This document shows, one piece after another, positions 28,616 to 37,304 of a stretch of 64,000 nt of DNA; the stretch's first letter is position 1, and each line of letters begins with the position of its first letter. The position numbers and the translations under genes were made by a program. This DNA is from Eshraghiella sp964405265 (GTDB lineage Bacteria > Bacillota > Clostridia > Lachnospirales > Lachnospiraceae), in NCBI GenBank assembly GCA_964405265.1, contig CAYONC010000004.1:62001-126000 (forward strand). Direction: 5' to 3'. The notes beneath the pieces were generated by a model, which was not told where the DNA came from, did not search any database, and saw only the letters and a program-made list of their open reading frames with translations.

Positions 28616-28650
28616 AGGTGTCAAGAAAAAATACTTGACACCTTTTTCTT
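28616..28650 (+). terminator. Terminator after trkA-like gene
   Basis: AGGTGTCAAG pairs perfectly with CTTGACACCT around eight A/T bases and is followed by a T-rich run. The right arm also supplies the -35 box of the next promoter. Confidence 0.9.
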
Positions 28651-28663
28651 TTTCATGTAATAT
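28635..28663 (+). promoter_or_regulatory. Promoter of ylxM-ffh operon, embedded in the terminator
   Basis: TTGACA at 28635-28640 lies inside the terminator's right arm, followed by a 17-base T-rich spacer and TAATAT at 28658-28663. The start site would be about 30 bases before ylxM. Confidence 0.75.
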
Positions 28664-28699
28664 GGACAAAGTGAACGGAAATAAGGACCGGTAACCGTT

Positions 28700-29044
28700 A
28701 TGGATAAGATATTTGAACAGGCAATGCTGTATGATTTTTACGGCGAATTACTGAATGATAACCAGAAGGAAGTATTTGAGAATTATGTTAATGACAATCT
28801 TTCGCTCAGCGAAATTGCCGAAGAGAGAGGTATCAGCAGACAGGGTGTTCATGATATGATTAAACGGATATACCGGACTCTGTCAGATTATGAAGACAGA
28901 CTTCATCTTGTCAGCAGGTTTATGGCAATTAAGAAAGATATTAACCGTATTCATGAGCTTTCAAAACAGCTTACGTCAGATGCTGATGCCATGATTTCAG
29001 CTGAGATTGTATCAATAACAGATAAAATATTAGATGAATTATAG
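28700..29044 (+). CDS. ylxM: YlxM/p13-like helix-turn-helix protein (UPF0122)
   Basis: A 114-residue protein with a sigma-70 region-4-like helix-turn-helix (NLSLSEIAEERGISRQGVHDMIKR, seen at about residues 33-57). Family members precede ffh and are thought to modulate SRP components. Twelve bases separate it from ffh. Confidence 0.92.
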   Translation: MDKIFEQAMLYDFYGELLNDNQKEVFENYVNDNLSLSEIAEERGISRQGVHDMIKRIYRTLSDYEDRLHLVSRFMAIKKDINRIHELSKQLTSDADAMISAEIVSITDKILDEL

Positions 29045-29055
29045 GAGATTTTTTG

Positions 29056-30402
29056 ATGGCTTTTGACAGTTTATCAGAAAAATTACAGAATATATTTAAA
29101 CGTCTGCGCGGAAAGGGAAGACTTTCCGAAGAAGATGTCAGACTTGCAATGAAAGAAGTCAAGATGGCACTCCTTGAAGCGGACGTCAACTTCAAGGTTG
29201 TTAAACAATTTATTAACACCGTATCGGAAAGGGCAGTCGGACAGGATGTAATGTCAAGTCTTACTCCCGGACAGATGGTTATTAAAATAGTTAATGAAGA
29301 GATGATTTCACTTATGGGAAGTGAAACGAAGGAAATCTCTTTCAAAACCGGCGGAGCACCTACGATAATCATGATGGTAGGACTTCAGGGAGCGGGTAAG
29401 ACAACCACAACCGCCAAGATTGCCGGTAAGCTTAAAGAAAAGGGAAAGAGACCCCTTCTGGTGGCGTGTGACATATACAGACCTGCCGCCATTAAGCAGC
29501 TTCAGATTAACGGAGATAAGCAGGGTGTTCCCGTATTTGAAATGGGTAATAACAACAGACCCGCAGATATTGTGAAAGCGGCAGTTGCCCATGCAGAGAA
29601 AAACAACAACAATGTCATAATTCTTGATACGGCCGGACGGCTTCATGTTGATGAAGACATGATGAACGAGCTTAAGGACATAAAAGCAGAAGCTGACATA
29701 CATCAGACACTTTTGGTTGTGGATGCCATGACAGGTCAGGATGCAGTTAATGTGGCTTCAACATTTGATGAGATGATAGGAATTGACGGAGTTGTTCTTA
29801 CCAAGCTTGACGGAGATACAAGGGGCGGTGCTGCACTTTCAATTAAGGCAGTAACCGGAAAGCCTGTTCTGTATGTCGGAATGGGAGAGAAGCTCTCTGA
29901 TCTTGAACAGTTTTATCCTGACAGAATGGCTTCAAGAATTCTCGGTATGGGTGATGTACTCACACTCATTGAAAAAGTTCAGTCCGACATTGATGAAGAG
30001 AAAGCAAGAGAAATGGAGCGTAAGCTCAAGAAATCTGAATTTGATTTTAATGATTATCTTGAATCCTTTAAACAGGTAAGAAATCTTGGAGGACTTTCAA
30101 AGATAATGAACTTTATGCCCGGAATGAATGCACAGCTGCGTAATGCCGCAGACAATGTGGATGACGGACAGATAGCAAGGGTTGAAGCGATTATTTATTC
30201 CATGACTCCGGCGGAAAGAGCCAATCCCAAGCTTTTAAATCCTTCAAGAAAGAACAGAATAGCAAAGGGTGCAGGAGTAAATATTGCGGAAGTTAACAGA
30301 CTCGTCAAACAGCAGGAAGAAATGAAGAAAATGATGAAGCAGCTTCCGAACATGATGGGTGGCAGATTTGGTAAAAAAGGTAAATTTAAATTTCCTTTTT
30401 AA
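29056..30402 (+). CDS. ffh: Signal recognition particle protein Ffh
   Basis: SRP54 GTPase that binds signal sequences and 4.5S RNA. About 448 residues: N domain, G domain with GLQGAGKTTTTAKIA, DIYRPAAIKQL, DTAGRLHVDEDMM and TKLDGDTRGG, and a methionine-rich M domain (about 325-448) with the RNA-binding RIAKGAGVNIAEVN. I use ATG 29056; the TTG three bases earlier is less likely. It heads into the rpsP operon. Confidence 0.98.
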   Translation: MAFDSLSEKLQNIFKRLRGKGRLSEEDVRLAMKEVKMALLEADVNFKVVKQFINTVSERAVGQDVMSSLTPGQMVIKIVNEEMISLMGSETKEISFKTGGAPTIIMMVGLQGAGKTTTTAKIAGKLKEKGKRPLLVACDIYRPAAIKQLQINGDKQGVPVFEMGNNNRPADIVKAAVAHAEKNNNNVIILDTAGRLHVDEDMMNELKDIKAEADIHQTLLVVDAMTGQDAVNVASTFDEMIGIDGVVLTKLDGDTRGGAALSIKAVTGKPVLYVGMGEKLSDLEQFYPDRMASRILGMGDVLTLIEKVQSDIDEEKAREMERKLKKSEFDFNDYLESFKQVRNLGGLSKIMNFMPGMNAQLRNAADNVDDGQIARVEAIIYSMTPAERANPKLLNPSRKNRIAKGAGVNIAEVNRLVKQQEEMKKMMKQLPNMMGGRFGKKGKFKFPF

Positions 30403-30433
30403 ATAAAAAATTACAAACAGGAGGCACATAACA

Positions 30434-30679
30434 ATGGCAGTAAAAATCAGATTAAGAAGAATGGGTCAGAAGAAAAATCCTTTTTATAGAATTATCGTAG
30501 CTGATTCAAGATCACCAAGAAACGGAAGATTTATCGAAGAAATCGGAACGTATGATCCTAATACCGACCCAAGTACTTTCAAAGTTGATGAAGAACTTGC
30601 AAAGAAGTGGCTTGCAAACGGAGCTCAGCCGACAGAAGTTGTAGGCAAAATCTTCAAACTTGCCGGAATCGAAAAATAA
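30434..30679 (+). CDS. rpsP: Ribosomal protein bS16
   Basis: An 81-residue small-subunit protein starting MAVKIRLRRMGQKKNPFYRIIVADSR in the family pattern, after an AGGAGG site. Position between ffh and khpA is conserved in Firmicutes. Confidence 0.98.
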   Translation: MAVKIRLRRMGQKKNPFYRIIVADSRSPRNGRFIEEIGTYDPNTDPSTFKVDEELAKKWLANGAQPTEVVGKIFKLAGIEK

Positions 30680-30715
30680 TCAGACACGGATTTACGTGTT
30701 TAGGAGGTAATCCAG

Positions 30716-30943
30716 ATGAAGGAATTAGTTGAAGTTATCGCAAAAGCACTTGTTGATAATCCTGACGAAGTCACAGTTACCGAAACGGTAAAGGATAAAG
30801 CAACGGTTATTGAGCTTAAGGTTGCTCAGGCTGATATCGGTAAAGTTATCGGTAAGCAGGGAAAAATTGCAAAATCAATCCGTGCGGTTGTAAAGGCTGC
30901 TGCAGTCAGGGAAGATAAGAAAGTTATTGTAGATATTTTATAA
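30716..30943 (+). CDS. khpA: KH-domain RNA-binding protein KhpA (YlqC)
   Basis: 75 residues forming a single KH domain; the GKVIGKQGKIAKSIRAVVKAA segment holds the GxxG loop. KhpA pairs with KhpB to bind RNA and influence cell division and elongation in related Gram-positives. A hairpin follows before rimM. Confidence 0.95.
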   Translation: MKELVEVIAKALVDNPDEVTVTETVKDKATVIELKVAQADIGKVIGKQGKIAKSIRAVVKAAAVREDKKVIVDIL

Positions 30944-30950
30944 CCGTAAA

Positions 30951-30978
30951 AAAGCTGTTCATATATGTGGACAGCTTT
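30951..30978 (+). terminator. Hairpin between khpA and rimM
   Basis: AAAGCTGTT pairs with GACAGCTTT around a 10-base loop with a short T/A tail. It may be a weak terminator or mRNA-stabilising element, separating ribosomal from modification genes. Confidence 0.55.
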
Positions 30979-31005
30979 ATTTACAATATTGATAACGGAG
31001 GAGCA

Positions 31006-31521
31006 ATGGAAGATTTATTAAGAGTGGGAATAATTACATCAACCCACGGAATAGCCGGAGAAGTGAAAGTTTTTCCGACGACGGATGACGTGTCAAGATT
31101 CAGTTATCTGAAAGAATGTATTCTTAAAACAGACAGGGGAGAAACACTGAACCTGAATGTATGCGGCGTAAAGTATTTCAAAAATATGGTTATTCTTAAA
31201 TTTAAAGAATTTAATAACATCAACCAGATTGAAAAATACCGTAATGCAGACCTGTGCGTTACAAGAGATAATGCCGTGAAGCTTGAAGAAGGTGAATATT
31301 TTATATGTGACCTTATCGGACTTAAGGTCATTGATGAAAATGACTGTTTTATCGGCTCTATATCGGATGTTCTTCAGACAGGTGCCAATGATGTGTATGA
31401 AGTAACGGCACCGGATGGTAAGGAATATCTGTTTCCTGTCATAAAAGAATGTATACTTAATGTAGACCCTGCAAAAGGTGAAGTAAGGGTTCACATTATG
31501 AAAGGACTGCTGGATTTATGA
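31006..31521 (+). CDS. rimM: Ribosome maturation factor RimM
   Basis: About 171 residues; assists 30S head assembly with S19. N-terminal LLRVGIITSTHGIAGEVKVFPTT and the PRC-barrel segment YFICDLIGLKV, then GANDVYEV. ATG 31006 follows GGAGGAGCA; an in-frame GTG/ATG-like start at 30967 inside the hairpin region was rejected. It overlaps trmD by four bases. Confidence 0.95.
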   Translation: MEDLLRVGIITSTHGIAGEVKVFPTTDDVSRFSYLKECILKTDRGETLNLNVCGVKYFKNMVILKFKEFNNINQIEKYRNADLCVTRDNAVKLEEGEYFICDLIGLKVIDENDCFIGSISDVLQTGANDVYEVTAPDGKEYLFPVIKECILNVDPAKGEVRVHIMKGLLDL

Positions 31522-32276
31522 TGAATTATCACATACTTACGCTTTTTCCGGAAATGGTCCTTAACGGGCTTAATACAAGCATTATTGGCAAAGCAGAAGA
31601 AAAGGGACTTATACACATTGAAGCTGTTAACATCCGTGATTTTTCAGATAATAAACACGGACATGTGGATGATTACCCTTATGGAGGCGGTGCGGGAATG
31701 GTAATGCAGCCGCTTCCCGTTTACAAGGCATACAAATCCGTTGCAGACCGCATTAGCGGTACCTCGAAGGTCATATATCTGACGCCTCAGGGAAAATTAT
31801 TTAACCAGTCAATGGCAGAAGAGTTTGCAGAAGAAGAGAATCTCATATTTTTATGCGGACATTACGAAGGAGTGGATGAACGTGTCCTGAATAAAATCGT
31901 AACCGACAATGTATCAATAGGAAATTATGTTCTGACAGGCGGGGAACTGGCTGCAATGGTTATGATTGATGCAATATCAAGAAAAGTTCCGGGGGTTCTA
32001 AATAATGAAGAATCATCCGAGATAGAAACCTTTTATGACAATCTCCTTGAATATCCGCAATATACAAGACCGGAAACCTTTGAAGGCGAAAAAGTACCCG
32101 AAGTACTTTTGTCAGGTCATCATGCCAATATCGAAAAATGGAGACGAGAGAAGTCACTTGAAAGAACTCTTGATTGCAGACCGGAACTTCTTGAAAAAGC
32201 AAATTTAAATAAAAAAGACCTTGAATATCTTGAAAAATATAAAAAAATACAAAAAAGACTTGATTTTAATAAATAA
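31518..32276 (+). CDS. trmD: tRNA (guanine37-N1)-methyltransferase
   Basis: SPOUT methyltransferase forming m1G37, which prevents +1 frameshifting. About 252 residues with LFPEMV near the N-terminus, DDYPYGGGAGMVMQ, LCGHYEGVDERV and the knot segment IGNYVLTGGELAAMVMIDA. Two adjacent ATG codons (31518 and 31521) could start it; the first overlaps the rimM stop. Confidence 0.97.
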   Translation: MMNYHILTLFPEMVLNGLNTSIIGKAEEKGLIHIEAVNIRDFSDNKHGHVDDYPYGGGAGMVMQPLPVYKAYKSVADRISGTSKVIYLTPQGKLFNQSMAEEFAEEENLIFLCGHYEGVDERVLNKIVTDNVSIGNYVLTGGELAAMVMIDAISRKVPGVLNNEESSEIETFYDNLLEYPQYTRPETFEGEKVPEVLLSGHHANIEKWRREKSLERTLDCRPELLEKANLNKKDLEYLEKYKKIQKRLDFNK

Positions 32277-32304
32277 TTATGATAAATTTTAATGGTTGTT
32301 TTAA

Positions 32305-32350
32305 ACATTAGTGGCGGTCCGCTGGTATGAATTATATTACGAACGTCATA
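32305..32350 (+). promoter_or_regulatory. Candidate rplS (L19) mRNA leader structure
   Basis: ACATTAGTGG pairs with CCGCTGGTAT around a CGGT loop (G-U pairs included), and TATGA/TCATA encloses a second segment ending at 32350, just before the ribosome site of rplS. Ribosomal protein leaders of this size autoregulate L19 in Firmicutes; I did not match a covariance model. Confidence 0.45.
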
Positions 32351-32368
32351 TTTTAGGAGGATATTAAG

Positions 32369-32716
32369 ATGAACGACATTATCAAGAACATTGAAGCTGC
32401 TCAGATGAAGCAGTCCGTTCCTGAATTCAGCGTAGGTGACACCGTGAAGGTATCAGCTAAAATTAAAGAAGGAAACCGTGAAAGAATCCAGGTTTTTGAA
32501 GGAACAGTCATTAAGAGACAGGGCGGTAGCAACCGTGAGACATTTACCGTAAGAAAGCTTTCTAACGGTGTCGGCGTTGAGAAGACATGGCCTTTACATT
32601 CACCATTTGTTGAAGATATTACCGTTGTAAGACGCGGTAAGGCAAGAAGAGCCAAGTTATTCTACTTAAGAAGCAGAGTCGGTAAGGCTGCCAAGGTAAA
32701 AGAAATCGTTAAATAA
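32369..32716 (+). CDS. rplS: Ribosomal protein bL19
   Basis: 115 residues of the large subunit, at the 30S-50S interface. Recognisable blocks are FSVGDTVKVSAKIKEGNRERIQVFEG and VEKTWPLHSPFVEDI. AGGAGG lies upstream, and a terminator follows at 32735. Confidence 0.98.
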   Translation: MNDIIKNIEAAQMKQSVPEFSVGDTVKVSAKIKEGNRERIQVFEGTVIKRQGGSNRETFTVRKLSNGVGVEKTWPLHSPFVEDITVVRRGKARRAKLFYLRSRVGKAAKVKEIVK

Positions 32717-32734
32717 TATTATTTAGCAAAACGG

Positions 32735-32771
32735 ACGCGATAGATGCAGCATATGTATTTATCGCGTTTTT
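32735..32771 (+). terminator. Terminator after rplS
   Basis: ACGCGATA pairs with TATCGCGT around a 17-base loop, followed by TTT and an A/T tail. Confidence 0.8.
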
Positions 32772-32798
32772 ATTTCATAAAGTATTTGAGGAACGGAT

Positions 32799-33392
32799 AT
32801 GGTAACATTTAAAAAACGGGAATATATATACAGACCCTATCAGATTATTTTGAAGCTTGCAGTGGACATTGTAATGATTATATGTGCCACATATCTTGTT
32901 ATGAATGCTTTTTTGACCAACATTGTTATTACGGGACATTCAATGAATAATACACTGTATGATGATGATAAGGTCCTTATTAACCGTATTTCATATATTT
33001 TTCATGATCCGGAGAGATATGATTTAATTGTGTTTGAAGCGGAAATAAGCGGAATAACCGGCTGTTACGTTAAAAGGGTAATAGGCCTTCCGGGTGAAAC
33101 CGTAAGAATTACGGACGGCAGAGTATATATCGATGGAAAAGAGCTTGAAGATGATGTCATTAAAACATATATTAACACGGCAGGTCTTGCTGCCGATTCC
33201 GTAAAGCTCGCATATGATGAATATTTTGTACTGGGTGATAACAGAAATAACAGCGATGACAGCAGATACTCCAATATCGGACTTGTCAAAAGAGAGAATA
33301 TAATCGGCAGACCATGGTTAAGAATAAGTCCGGTATCATCATTCGGCATTATAAAAACAAAAGAAATAAAAACAGAAAAATCGGAGGAATAA
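32799..33392 (+). CDS. lepB: Signal peptidase I
   Basis: A 197-residue membrane serine protease with one N-terminal transmembrane helix (about 19-42). Catalytic S48 is in TGHSMNNTL and catalytic K92 in YVKRVIGLPGE; the box VLGDNRNNSDDSR follows. It removes signal peptides from secreted proteins. Position after rplS is common in clostridia. Other signal peptidases may exist elsewhere. Confidence 0.95.
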   Translation: MVTFKKREYIYRPYQIILKLAVDIVMIICATYLVMNAFLTNIVITGHSMNNTLYDDDKVLINRISYIFHDPERYDLIVFEAEISGITGCYVKRVIGLPGETVRITDGRVYIDGKELEDDVIKTYINTAGLAADSVKLAYDEYFVLGDNRNNSDDSRYSNIGLVKRENIIGRPWLRISPVSSFGIIKTKEIKTEKSEE

Positions 33393-33396
33393 TCAG

Positions 33397-33945
33397 ATGA
33401 AGGAAAAATTTATCACGGACGAGGATGAATATATACTGTTTCACGGATTTACCGTGTTCGGTAAAACCGATAAACAGTACGACAGATTCCTTTTATTTCT
33501 TATAGTATTATCATTAATCTGGATATTGGTAATAACAAATATAAAACGGTTTCTGGCTGAAAATTTCTTTTTATTGATTATAGTTATTCCTTTTCTAATC
33601 CTAATGACGGTTTTAATATTTTACGGACTGATTAACAATATGTTTTTAAAATACAGAAACAAAGGCAGTGAGTACTTTATTACAAATAAAAGAGTTGCAC
33701 TAAACAGTCGTAAAAAGGGATTAAAGACGGGAAACATATCCGATATTTATAATATCTCTATTTCAAATGAAAAAAATAATTACGGCGATATAGGATTTGT
33801 TTTTTACGGCGACAGCCTTATTGAAATGTGTAAAACTGAAATTGCCATCGAAGGTATATACAATCCCAGAGAAATTGCCACTGCAATTTATGAAATAAAT
33901 GACAGTATCAGTATCACGGATGATGTACCGCAATTTTATATATAA
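33397..33945 (+). CDS. Membrane protein with bacterial PH-like domain
   Basis: 182 residues: two transmembrane helices (about 30-47 and 55-77) followed by a beta-rich segment EYFITNKRVALNSRKKGLKTGNI and a closing helix with GIYNPREIATAI, the layout of bacterial PH (YdbS/YokE-like) proteins. It begins five bases after lepB, so the two share a transcript. Function is unknown; such domains often organise membrane complexes. Confidence 0.7.
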   Translation: MKEKFITDEDEYILFHGFTVFGKTDKQYDRFLLFLIVLSLIWILVITNIKRFLAENFFLLIIVIPFLILMTVLIFYGLINNMFLKYRNKGSEYFITNKRVALNSRKKGLKTGNISDIYNISISNEKNNYGDIGFVFYGDSLIEMCKTEIAIEGIYNPREIATAIYEINDSISITDDVPQFYI

Positions 33946-33975
33946 AAAGTTAAAACTGTAAGGAGAAAGTAACTT

Positions 33976-34866
33976 ATGGGTAAAGATATGAAAAATGATG
34001 GATTTAATAATAATATAATTAACTGGTACCCGGGACACATGACAAAAGCAAAAAGAATGATGCAGGAGGATATTAAGCTTATTGATCTTGTAATAGAGCT
34101 TTTGGATGCAAGGATACCCATGTCAAGCAGAAATCCTGATATTGACGTGCTTGCAGGAAATAAATCAAGACTTATTCTTCTCAATAAAGCCGACCTTGCC
34201 GATGACAAAATTACAGCAGAATGGATAAATTATTTTGAAAAAAAAGGGATAAAGGTTATTAAGCTTGATTCACGTTCAAGAAACGGCATGAAGAATGTAA
34301 GTGCTGCAGTTCTTGAAGTATGCAGTGAAAAAATAGAGCGTGACAGAAAAAGAGGTATAATAAACCGCCCCGTAAGGGCAATGGTTGCAGGTATTCCGAA
34401 TGTAGGGAAATCGACATTTATAAATTCATTTGCAGGAAAAGCCTGTGCCAAGACAGGAAACAAACCGGGCGTAACAAAAGGGAAACAGTGGATACGTCTT
34501 GCCAAAAATGTTGAACTCTTAGACACCCCCGGAATACTGTGGCCAAAATTTGACGATAAAAAAACCGGTACTGATCTTGCTTTCATCGGTTCAATCAATG
34601 ACCAGATAATTAATATTACGGAACTTGCCATGGATTTTGTTGCTGCCGTTAAAAAATTTTATCCTGACATATTCAGTAAGAGATACGGTACCGATGAAAC
34701 GGATGCACTCAAAATATTAGAAACGGTTGCACAGACAAGACAGTGCCTCAAAAAAGGCGGCGAGCCTGATTATGACAAGGCAGCAGTAATAATAATAGAT
34801 GAATTCAGGAACGGAAAGTTAGGAAAAATAACCCTTGAATATCCGGAGGAATATGCAGATGACTAA
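33976..34866 (+). CDS. rbgA: Ribosome biogenesis GTPase RbgA (YlqF)
   Basis: A 296-residue circularly permuted GTPase needed late in 50S assembly. Order of motifs is permuted as expected: G4 NKADLAD first, then G1 GIPNVGKSTFIN, G2/G3 KPGVTKG and DTPGILWP. N-terminal NWYPGHMTKA is the family signature. It overlaps rnhB by eight bases. Confidence 0.96.
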   Translation: MGKDMKNDGFNNNIINWYPGHMTKAKRMMQEDIKLIDLVIELLDARIPMSSRNPDIDVLAGNKSRLILLNKADLADDKITAEWINYFEKKGIKVIKLDSRSRNGMKNVSAAVLEVCSEKIERDRKRGIINRPVRAMVAGIPNVGKSTFINSFAGKACAKTGNKPGVTKGKQWIRLAKNVELLDTPGILWPKFDDKKTGTDLAFIGSINDQIINITELAMDFVAAVKKFYPDIFSKRYGTDETDALKILETVAQTRQCLKKGGEPDYDKAAVIIIDEFRNGKLGKITLEYPEEYADD

Positions 34867-35491
34867 GGAAGAGCGGATTAATGCAGAAATAATCAGAACA
34901 GCGGAAATGAAGAAATTTGAAGACGAATACCGTATATACGGGAATATATGCGGCATCGACGAGGCCGGAAGAGGTCCCTTATGCGGACCGGTGGTTGCCG
35001 GTGCGGTAATTCTTCCAAAAGAATATGATATTCTGTATATCAATGATTCCAAAAAGCTGTCCGAAAAGAAAAGAGAAGAGGTTTTTGCACAGATAGAAGA
35101 AAAAGCCCTTGCATGGAGCGTCGGAATAGTTTCACCGGAGGAAATAGACAGAATAAATATTCTTCAGGCAACATACGCTGCAATGAAGCAGGCGGTTCAG
35201 AAATTAAAAATAACACCCGATATATTACTAAATGATGCCGTAACAATTCCTGATGTTGAAATAAGACAGGTGCCGGTCATTAAAGGTGATGCCAAAAGTC
35301 AGTCAATCGCTGCGGCAAGCATCATGGCAAAGGTGACAAGGGATCGTATCATGAAGGAATATGATTTAATGTACCCTGAATATGGTTTTTCCGAAAACAA
35401 AGGCTACGGAACGGCACAACACATTGAAGCGATAAAAAAATACGGTCCGTGTCCGATACACAGAATTACCTTTATAAAAAAATTTATCTGA
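34859..35491 (+). CDS. rnhB: Ribonuclease HII
   Basis: About 210 residues; removes misincorporated ribonucleotides and RNA primers from DNA. Catalytic acidic residues are in GIDEAGRGPLCGPVVAGAV (DEG motif) and LLNDAV. I chose ATG 34859 because GGAGG ends nine bases upstream; ATG 34853 is too close to it. rnhA (RNase HI) is also encoded in this window. Confidence 0.95.
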   Translation: MTKEERINAEIIRTAEMKKFEDEYRIYGNICGIDEAGRGPLCGPVVAGAVILPKEYDILYINDSKKLSEKKREEVFAQIEEKALAWSVGIVSPEEIDRINILQATYAAMKQAVQKLKITPDILLNDAVTIPDVEIRQVPVIKGDAKSQSIAAASIMAKVTRDRIMKEYDLMYPEYGFSENKGYGTAQHIEAIKKYGPCPIHRITFIKKFI

Positions 35492-35512
35492 TTTAAACAG
35501 GAGGCGTGTTGA

Positions 35513-37012
35513 ATGAATATTAATCTTAATAATTTTAACTTAAATAATATAAATTTAACACAGCCGGAAAATGTCAGAGAAGCGCTTGTTGCTGAAAAAA
35601 ACGGTATGTCGCTTCTTAATATGCTTAATATCGGAGACGAATTTGAAGGAAAAATACTTGACATTAACATAAACCATATAACTGTACAGATTTCGGAGGA
35701 TGCAGTCATAAAAGGAACACTTTCGGAATCACCGTCATATAACATAGGTGATGAAGCCGTATTTACGGTAAAAACCAATGATGACGGTCATGTTGTATTA
35801 AAAAGCCGTCCATTGCAGAATGAACCATTATCTTCGGAAAATGCCTTGTTTAACAGGATTCTGCATAATGCAGGACTTCCCGTTACGGAAGAAAATATAA
35901 AACTTGCGTCGGATTTTATGAAGTACGGACTTCCGGTAGCCGGAGAAACGATTACGGAATATGCTTCATTCATGAAAAGCCATCCTGACGTATCACATAC
36001 TGAAGCCGTCATTCTTGCCAAGCTTAATATTCCAATGACGGAAGACAGCATAGATGCATTGCGTGATTATAATGATTTTTCGGAAGGAATATCCGAAAGT
36101 ATCCGGGAGTTATCAGGTATCTTTACGGATATAGCATCAGCGGCAGCAGATGAAGATGTTTATAATGCAGGAAATCTTTTACGTAATTTTACGGATTCAT
36201 TCTCAAAAAATGTTTCCGTACCGGAACCGGTTCATGAAAAAATTTTCTCAAAACTTAAAGAAATACTTAAAGACAGTATTCCTTCCCCGGATAACGGCAG
36301 TGATTACACTCCGAAAGAGCTTTTGAAAAAAATATCGGGGCTTCCCGAAAAAGGAAAAATTTCCCCCGGACATTACAGGGAAGCAATTAATTCCAAGGAA
36401 TTTAAAGAGCTTGTCAAAGACTTCATAAGGCAGGAATTTTTTATAAGACCCGAAGACGTTAATAAAGAAAACATAAAAAAATTATACGTTAAAATTTTAA
36501 AGGATACGGATAACGTTATTTCAAAATTCAGCGGAAACGAAAATACGGAAGTTCTTGCAGAAGCAGGAAAAAGCATAAAAAATGATGCATCTTTTTTAAA
36601 TCACGTAAACAGCTTCATTAATTACGTGCAGATACCGCTCAAAATGGCAGGTAAAAGCACGCACGGTGATTTGTATGTATACAAAAACAATAAGAAATCC
36701 GTTAAAAAAATGGATAATGCCCTTACTGCCCTGCTTCACCTTGATATGACAAATTTAGGCCCTGTGGATATATTTGTATCATTGAACAACCGCCGCATAA
36801 CAACGGATTTTAAGGTTTCCACGGATGAAATCCTGACATACATAGAATCACACATGTCTGAGCTTACAGAAAGACTGAGCAGCCTCGGATACGAAGTAAA
36901 AGCCGTTGTATCATCAGCCGGAAGTACGGAATACTCATTTGCAGAAACGGTTTTCAAGGAAGAATTTCCGCCGTCAGACGTAAAACGCTTCAGCTTTGAT
37001 ATCAGGGCATAA
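35513..37012 (+). CDS. YlqG-like protein with FliK-type C-terminal domain
   Basis: A 499-residue protein with an Asn-rich N-terminus (NINLNNFNLNN), a small beta domain (about 45-105), a long helical middle and a C-terminal segment (about 405-470) with LGPVDIFVSLNNRRITTDF and ESHMSELTERLSSLGYEV, the pattern of the flagellar hook-length control (Flg_hook) domain. Place and neighbours match B. subtilis ylqG, before ylqH. No flagellar genes are nearby, so its role is open. No signal peptide is evident. Confidence 0.7.
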   Translation: MNINLNNFNLNNINLTQPENVREALVAEKNGMSLLNMLNIGDEFEGKILDININHITVQISEDAVIKGTLSESPSYNIGDEAVFTVKTNDDGHVVLKSRPLQNEPLSSENALFNRILHNAGLPVTEENIKLASDFMKYGLPVAGETITEYASFMKSHPDVSHTEAVILAKLNIPMTEDSIDALRDYNDFSEGISESIRELSGIFTDIASAAADEDVYNAGNLLRNFTDSFSKNVSVPEPVHEKIFSKLKEILKDSIPSPDNGSDYTPKELLKKISGLPEKGKISPGHYREAINSKEFKELVKDFIRQEFFIRPEDVNKENIKKLYVKILKDTDNVISKFSGNENTEVLAEAGKSIKNDASFLNHVNSFINYVQIPLKMAGKSTHGDLYVYKNNKKSVKKMDNALTALLHLDMTNLGPVDIFVSLNNRRITTDFKVSTDEILTYIESHMSELTERLSSLGYEVKAVVSSAGSTEYSFAETVFKEEFPPSDVKRFSFDIRA

Positions 37013-37025
37013 GGAGATGTATAAC

Positions 37026-37304
37026 ATGGAAAATAATAAGCGTAAACAGGCAGTTGCACTTTCGTATGAAGCGGGTGATGATGCTCCAAAAATCCTTGCT
37101 TCGGGAACCGGTATAATTGCTGAAAAGATAATAGAAAAAGCAAAAGAGTCTGATGTTGAAATATATGAAGATTCCAAGCTTGCAGATACACTTTCAAGAC
37201 TTGACATCGGCGAGTATATCCCTCCGGAGTTATACGGAATTGTTGCAGAAATTCTTGTTTTTGTAGACCGGCTTGACAAACTGAAAGGGAAAATCAAAAA
37301 GTGA
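37026..37304 (+). CDS. YlqH-like protein: stand-alone FlhB cytoplasmic domain
   Basis: 92 residues matching the C-terminal cytoplasmic domain of FlhB/YscU export switch proteins (RKQAVALSYE, VEIYEDSKLADTLSRLDIGEYIPPELY), without the transmembrane part and without an NPTH autocleavage motif. ATG 37026 lies nine bases after AAGGAG; an in-frame start at 36996 is inside ylqG. Pairing with a FliK-like gene mirrors the FliK-FlhB partnership of flagella. Confidence 0.85.
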   Translation: MENNKRKQAVALSYEAGDDAPKILASGTGIIAEKIIEKAKESDVEIYEDSKLADTLSRLDIGEYIPPELYGIVAEILVFVDRLDKLKGKIKK

